Part shown: in pieces, positions 61,301 to 64,000 of the stretch
Layout of the letters: each line of letters opens with the position of its first letter
Position numbering within the stretch: the first letter of the stretch is position 1
From: Allacma fusca
Taxonomy: Eukaryota > Arthropoda > Collembola > Symphypleona > Sminthuridae
Reading direction: 5' to 3'
Assembly (NCBI GenBank): GCA_947179485.1
Contig: OX359247.1
Coordinates: 64,159,001-64,223,000, forward strand
DNA length: 64,000 bases
Program-made: the position numbers and the translations under genes
Notes under the pieces: generated by a model
The model's input: the letters and a program-made list of their open reading frames with translations, nothing else
What the model was told of the DNA's origin: nothing
Databases searched by the model: none

Positions 61301-61804
61301 CACACACCTAGAAGAATAATTCCTGAAATCCCTATAAGCATACCAGTCACTTACACTTATAAAGGTATTCCTAAGAAGGTGAATATCAAAATTCCAAAGA
61401 AAGCCGTAATACAACCTATCACTGTAGATATACATGACTTACAAGTTACAAGTAAAGATATGGATAATTCTGAGAGGAGTAAAACTAAGAATGTACATAC
61501 ATATGTAGATGATATGCCTAGTACTAGTAAACGACAGCGTATTGTAAGTGCTCCCTCAGGAACACACTTATATACACCCACATCACCAACTCTACCTATT
61601 CAGCCCGTAAGTGTAGGAGAGGAGGAAATCTTTGAAGCTGATTGTCCACTACCAGCATTATCAACACAGAGAGCAAAGCGCCGTCTGTCAGCCAGTGGGG
61701 AATCGTTAGCACTTCTCCAGCAGGCAGTACGATTTGACGCTGATGAGGCTCTGCGACGTCCTAAACGACACGCCGCCCGGCCTCCTGGTTTTTATAAGGA
61801 GTGA
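55304..61804 (+). CDS. Gypsy pol (PR-RT-RNase H-IN) with ~890-residue C-terminal extension
   Basis: Positions below count from the TTG at 55316 (2162 residues). Retropepsin: LIDNGGGIST (~107-116; D-N-G instead of the usual D-T/S-G) and ILLGGDFL (~182). RT about 430-620 with YIDDVLIY (~561). RNase H about 700-830 with YTDASAYGIG. Integrase: H-H-C-C zinc domain (~930-975, ending CQICQ), catalytic D (ALDWIG), D (VTDGGSHF), E (GIVERQN) in DD35E spacing, then a GPY/F-type module (KWLGPYEIVKV, ~1222-1265). Instead of ending, the frame runs on for ~890 residues rich in Asn/Ser/Glu/Thr, with a basic RPKRRR (~1485), a 15-residue repeat (LTSATKVHEPIRTKD and LTSASNVHESTRTEI, ~1902-1935), a Lys/Pro-rich zone, and an Arg-rich end. 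No signal peptide or membrane segment in the extension, so not an env. No stop or frameshift seen. Confidence 0.93.
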   Translation, partial: LLGQLLRDKLTNSNNVHNVQQGSQPIIKKIHLRQDLRSSPKEEFQPTVKKLKPDMGEDQMSQITPDSVQLSESSSNLQDEFEYLLQHQFSPTDISYKLQIFGRSQYFIEALIDNGGGISTISPACAYAIQRNSPEGIKLQSHNNKSITQVTTNSTINYNKTAIIHYYINGILSSHKFAVIPNVNSLILLGGDFLFKHRATITCNPKSVALVEEKSEDIVTTRSRCQPSQYSASEDYTADCSLSSSPTVRRMCIVRSTRPYELLPRSWTRVDLKTNDNFTGNVLISPIRKHRRDLFFGDIVCPMEDGKTYTLVWNPSKRPTTLQTLRRFANYDEFNGVELNTETNNQQIPKGPTKILSPLTPNECKFGPTLNKNQQQQLLSVINKYRNCFAKDETEFGCVNYKYVTIDTGDAKPVYTPQYRLSFSEQDELRKLVNQHIDQGIVSPCDSPWNNPVLLVKKADGTMRYVLDLRRFNPNVIKNTYPLPIPQDQFDRLHGAKWFISLDAVQGFLQRMLDAKSRLKMAFTTPDGKFCMNRLPFGFRNSPGEFQNMMDDILGTLRYSIVLVYIDDVLIYAGTFEDLLIRFELVLRRAQIFGLMFKLKKCRFGFQEIEFLGLMISGEGKRPIDTKVEPIMNMDPSTSIAALRRFLGMTEWYRQFIQDYANIAKPLNELKKAAVKFTWTEECDHAVRQLKHALVTAPVLQFYNPDAELYLYTDASAYGIGAILHQSIDTKSMHPIHYASRSLTEAERKWDARDRECLAIVWGLQKFRQYVYGKMVHIRTDHHSLQHIMTLKDPHNRIARWTMMLAAQPHTIEHVPGKKMAHADCLSRDVIRRLSQTLIDSTLIEIGNEDKAIAATVGGNSELFLRKQAEEAKLSDIILKLVKEGDHVSDPPHIFGKNYALIHGLLYRIDNGLTANPWRLVIPKSLQHEIMQLFHSDPEGGHAGIYKTFSALYIRYYWQNMFRDVQKFLQSCQICQLHNPRNTAVAGHRHTIPPPAKALQRVALDWIGPLPRSPKGHQYALIMIDYTTRYVFAATSKTHTSKDSQRLLENTIIREHHFPREIVTDGGSHFAHGEFPLWLKSKGIKHIIVMPNSPQSMGIVERQNKTIKTFIKKYIDKEYNQWDSLLPLAVRAHNFHVNEGTNYSPYFLFHGREPLTRLDLITPVLIPHETNSPEEQAQKVQKATENAVILTTQQQKQRDAIFNAKRKEHIYLQGDLVKLKTQNPHQLGPKWLGPYEIVKVISDQAFQVKPLLLHMGTNLRNVHIHNIAPYVRPVQWEEEYPYVIPGGKYTDNNFSMTPSFGSVIIQNQNFYQRENYIHNPQDSQRNSLHSSESHSSQEDNEVTRERLITLPSQTHDLATRDNNFSSSVVEEVDTFATAIQNERNSTSYYSSRFSSIPARNSYFPSRTSYIQSNITPFIGGNAQSLHPQNHQDEELATPSRREEIVSHPEENAESIYGNSGDNSGPYRNTRSRRPVREVIALPPVTRPKRRRLDEIVIAPPQLFHSEPVVVSDLNTSVPQASAINFNFNFNPNSQIMNEFNMNTNDEIVNTNNYFPEEVASTSRFSENLNQNEIVNLELNQVTTNNTIINTTVQKDSEYINRMDIQELRTDSINNRIHIEEMSVENNSEQLRAAEFDMFGNFQPIVPEIREIEQFTPGELFFNNSNYRTELINSTPNSSEESAANSILSDIVAINNPTSSRFDNEEEVNINVQALKINEAVKDFLLHTNTSRLSMISNISRTHESSTDTSEQNISHELLNLSNNNTFEDSNEVFEREQSLFLEANQNDKETELNDLISFIDLPESAANSYFEIPNIYEAFPHVLIDRIEARTNKCNTFNFLQEMDLSSDYLEQFQNTQTLITYPKWEIRMFKALKLKSRDITKINTQTQITPVISDSNIQNTQEKNLTSATKVHEPIRTKDLTSASNVHESTRTEILTSAITVSIPFINPTIVIEPSIQIDSHLKSLRKVSCKTPKPKLKTPKINIDKPILKSKVSKSKLHTPRRIIPEIPISIPVTYTYKGIPKKVNIKIPKKAVIQPITVDIHDLQVTSKDMDNSERSKTKNVHTYVDDMPSTSKRQRIVSAPSGTHLYTPTSPTLPIQPVSVGEEEIFEADCPLPALSTQRAKRRLSASGESLALLQQAVRFDADEALRRPKRHAARPPGFYKE

Positions 61805-62321
61805 GACAGGCAGTGGAAACTGTCATTTACAAGTGTTATTTTTTATAATATTACATTAATTATAATTGCTGTGCTTCCTAGTTTTAATTACAACATTAAT
61901 TTTCTAAGGAAATTAAGTTTATTTTATTTGGTAAAATGCTTTAATACACTACTTAATAAAAATAATAATATTGTTATAATATTGAATTTACTTCATTTAA
62001 ATAATATTATATGTATTAATATTAAATATATTAATTACGTAGATAGAAGTCTGATGACATTGTATTGTTATCAGTATTGTGTTGATATTGTGATTTATTA
62101 TTTCCCTAAGGAAATAGTTCAATAATTATTTACTTATTTACTTTTTATAATCTCCAAATGAATTTTTGTTTTTCATTGATTTTATTATGAAGACTGATGA
62201 CATGTCTGATTATTTTTTTTTCCTTCTCATGTTATTAATTTAATTATGTACACACTCCGTTGTAAATTCTCTTGAATTTAATGTCTGAATTCGGGTCGAA
62301 TTCTTTTTGGAGAAGGGGGTG
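61805..62321 (+). other. 3' untranslated part and polypurine tract
   Basis: AT-rich; an 84-codon frame (61871-62125) without homology is not called. AGAAGGGGGTG (62311-62321), directly before the 3' LTR, is the polypurine tract. Confidence 0.8.
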
Positions 62322-62874
62322 TGTCACGGATAGAAATATATTAGAAATATAGAATAAAGGTTCAAGGTTAAAATGTTCCTAAGGAATAACATTTGAATAA
62401 GATTAAAGATTAGATTTACAAATGTACCTTAAATGCAAAGGTAAAATAAGATACTCTAAGGAATGAAATGTGATGAGTTGGAAGAAGATAAGAAAGGACG
62501 CCAAGCCAGTTTGAGAGGTTTGGAAGGAGATAGAGAGTTAGTTGGATATTGGAAGATCGAGAGCAAAGATCTAACTTGTGAAATAGATTTAGAAGTTGTA
62601 AAAGAGAGACTCAAGGAATAAGACTTAATAAATATACACACGTTAAGTATATTATCAGAATATAATACACAGTTCCAATCATATTTTATTAAACAATCAT
62701 TTAACCGTATTACACTTCAGAAATACCCGTGTCACCCAGACAGTACCCCCTTACTTGCGAGTAGTTTATATATCTGAGTTTAGGTGTGAGTGAAACCACT
62801 CCTTGTTGCATAAAATCCTAAGGACCATTTATAAACCCTATTTAATAATAAGCAACATAAAATCATATGTTTCA
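62322..62874 (+). repeat. 3' LTR (553 bp)
   Basis: Same length and ends as the 5' LTR; one base differs by eye. Followed by AAAC, the target duplication. Confidence 0.95.
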
Positions 62875-63266
62875 AAACTAAACTTAAATTTTGTCCTTTG
62901 AATTATGACATGTGCAAACAAAATACCCTAAAGACGACATGAAAATGGATTGTGATTTTGAAATTGCTTCCGTCCTTTATGGCATGCGCAGTCTAAAATT
63001 ACTTGAACTTGACCATGAAATCTCAAGTTCATGGTCAAGTTTTTTCTTTCCGTTACTTGACCCTGAACTTGACTTGAGGTTCAAGTAAATTTCCCTTGTA
63101 CTTGAACCTGACTTTTCTTAAAATGTCATGGTCAAGCCGAGTACGTACTTGAACTTGACCCAAAAGAGTCAAGTAAAAATATTGGCCTACTTGAACTTGA
63201 CCCGAACTTGAACTTGACTTGAAAACTCAAGTATTACTGGAACTTGTCCGCAGCACTGGTTGGCAT

Positions 63267-64000
63267 ATACATACGTACGAAAATCTACTCGCCTATAATT
63301 GATTCTTAGTCATGCAATACTAGATTCAAAGCCACTCCCCCATCCCACCATTTTTATCGAGGACGAAAGTATTTGTACCCATTACAGTTGACCTCTAAGA
63401 TAACTTTCTTCTTATAAGAGTAAAAATGTAAATTATCCCTAGTGCAGGAAATTTTAGAATTTGAAGGGGTACAGTTACATTGCAATGGAAATACATTCAT
63501 TATATGTACTTGTTCTTTGCTGTTTCTTAGATTCTCAAGCACATATTTGTACATATGTGCATGTACTGTTTTTCGTGTTTAATTTGTTTTGTAGCCCTTG
63601 TATGTGTAGGCTCTCTCTTGAGAATGATATGAGACAAATGAGGTACATGTGTACATTAAAAACTAAAAGTATTTTTCATATCCTTGCAATGTTCATTGAT
63701 GCGAACCACATCAGGTGGAAATGAGTGTGGGACATGCTTTCACCGCTCCCAAAATTTGTATTTAATGTGAGAAGCAATAATTTATTTTCATTCTTAGGGC
63801 TGGATAGTCATCTCCTAATTTTTTACCAGAGAAGGTCACCTTGTAAATATTTACTTGAACTTCCTACGGAGATATTTTCGGATGCTGTGTGAGACGCTAC
63901 CTACGTATATACATACGTTCATATGTATTGTATGTTTGTTTATAAATGGATCTGGCCGATTCTCTTCTTTACTAGTTTGCGTGTGCATAAGCTGTAAAAT
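63267..64000. other. Right-edge spacer, no gene recognised
   Basis: Small overlapping frames at 63354-63724 on both strands; none resembles a family. Confidence 0.4.

Larger units (their letters stand above)
52848..62874 (+). mobile_element. Full-length, young Gypsy LTR retrotransposon, 10,027 bp
   Basis: Two 553-bp LTRs, PBS-like sequence, gag, -1 frameshift signal, one long pol frame, polypurine tract, and a 4-bp target duplication AAAC (52844-52847 and 62875-62878). The LTRs differ at only one position by eye. No env frame. Both coding frames are open throughout. Confidence 0.97.
52089..63258. mobile_element. hAT element, TSD GTTGGCAT, split by a full-length Gypsy element
   Basis: TIRs CAGTGCTGC / GCAGCACTG. 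Perfect duplication GTTGGCAT at 52081-52088 and 63259-63266. Both ends are rich in AAGTTCAAGTAA/ACTTGAACTTGACC words. Without the Gypsy insertion (52848-62874 plus one 4-bp copy) it is about 1.14 kb, close to the 1.12-kb element at 28611. Confidence 0.93.

Noticed and set aside
61871-62125. Possible env gene downstream of pol
   Set aside because: 84 codons of AT-rich Leu/Ile/Asn text, no signal peptide, cleavage site or family resemblance.

Overview
The window looks like AT-rich arthropod nuclear DNA, most likely a hexapod. Reasons: spliced genes with GT-AG introns, a vesicular glutamate transporter, a broken ionotropic receptor (a protostome chemoreceptor family), a DUF4806-type gene, and a dense mix of Gypsy, hAT, LINE, Helitron and mariner-like repeats. 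A springtail is possible, but the sequence alone does not settle it. No bacterial-style operons, CRISPR arrays or convincing rRNA/tRNA genes are seen.

Layout. 1-5.2 kb: 5' part of a minus-strand Gypsy element (gag, -1 frameshift signal, start of pol with an internal stop). 5.3-7.04 kb: a satellite of ~190-bp monomers arranged as alternating dimers. 7.56-9.25 kb: a frame-broken transposase-like gene, directly followed on the minus strand side by an intact multi-exon DUF4806 gene (9.24-11.26 kb). 11.9-13.45 kb: an ionotropic receptor pseudogene broken by a frameshift, a hAT MITE with a perfect 8-bp target duplication, and a Helitron end. 13.5-19.6 kb: AT-rich, no gene recognised. 19.6-23.9 kb: a complete 12-exon VGLUT gene on the minus strand whose exon phases all agree (545 codons). 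26.2-33.7 kb: a LINE split by a 6.1-kb hAT element that itself holds two further hAT elements and a foldback element made of 33-bp minisatellite. 34.4-36.5 kb: another hAT with a nested foldback element, a TTAGG-bearing hairpin and a 39-bp tandem array. 37-40 kb: SINE-like piece, a perfect five-unit heat-shock element, a Helitron terminus and a further hAT. 46.6-47.3 kb: hAT MITE. 48.5-50.7 kb: mariner/Tc1-like and LINE remnants. 52.1-63.3 kb: a hAT element carrying a pogo-like MITE and a nearly pristine full-length Gypsy element (LTRs differing at one base by eye, 4-bp TSD, open gag and a 2162-codon pol frame).

How it fits together. The only clearly host-like intact genes are VGLUT (loading glutamate into synaptic vesicles) and, less certainly, the DUF4806 gene. 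Almost everything else is mobile DNA in layers, and ten elements can be bounded to the base by 8-bp duplications. The most novel items are the Gypsy pol frame with an ~890-residue unexplained C-terminal extension, the same TTTAAAC slippery site plus hairpin at gag/pol in two different Gypsy elements, and the foldback element built of a 33-bp/229-bp higher-order repeat.
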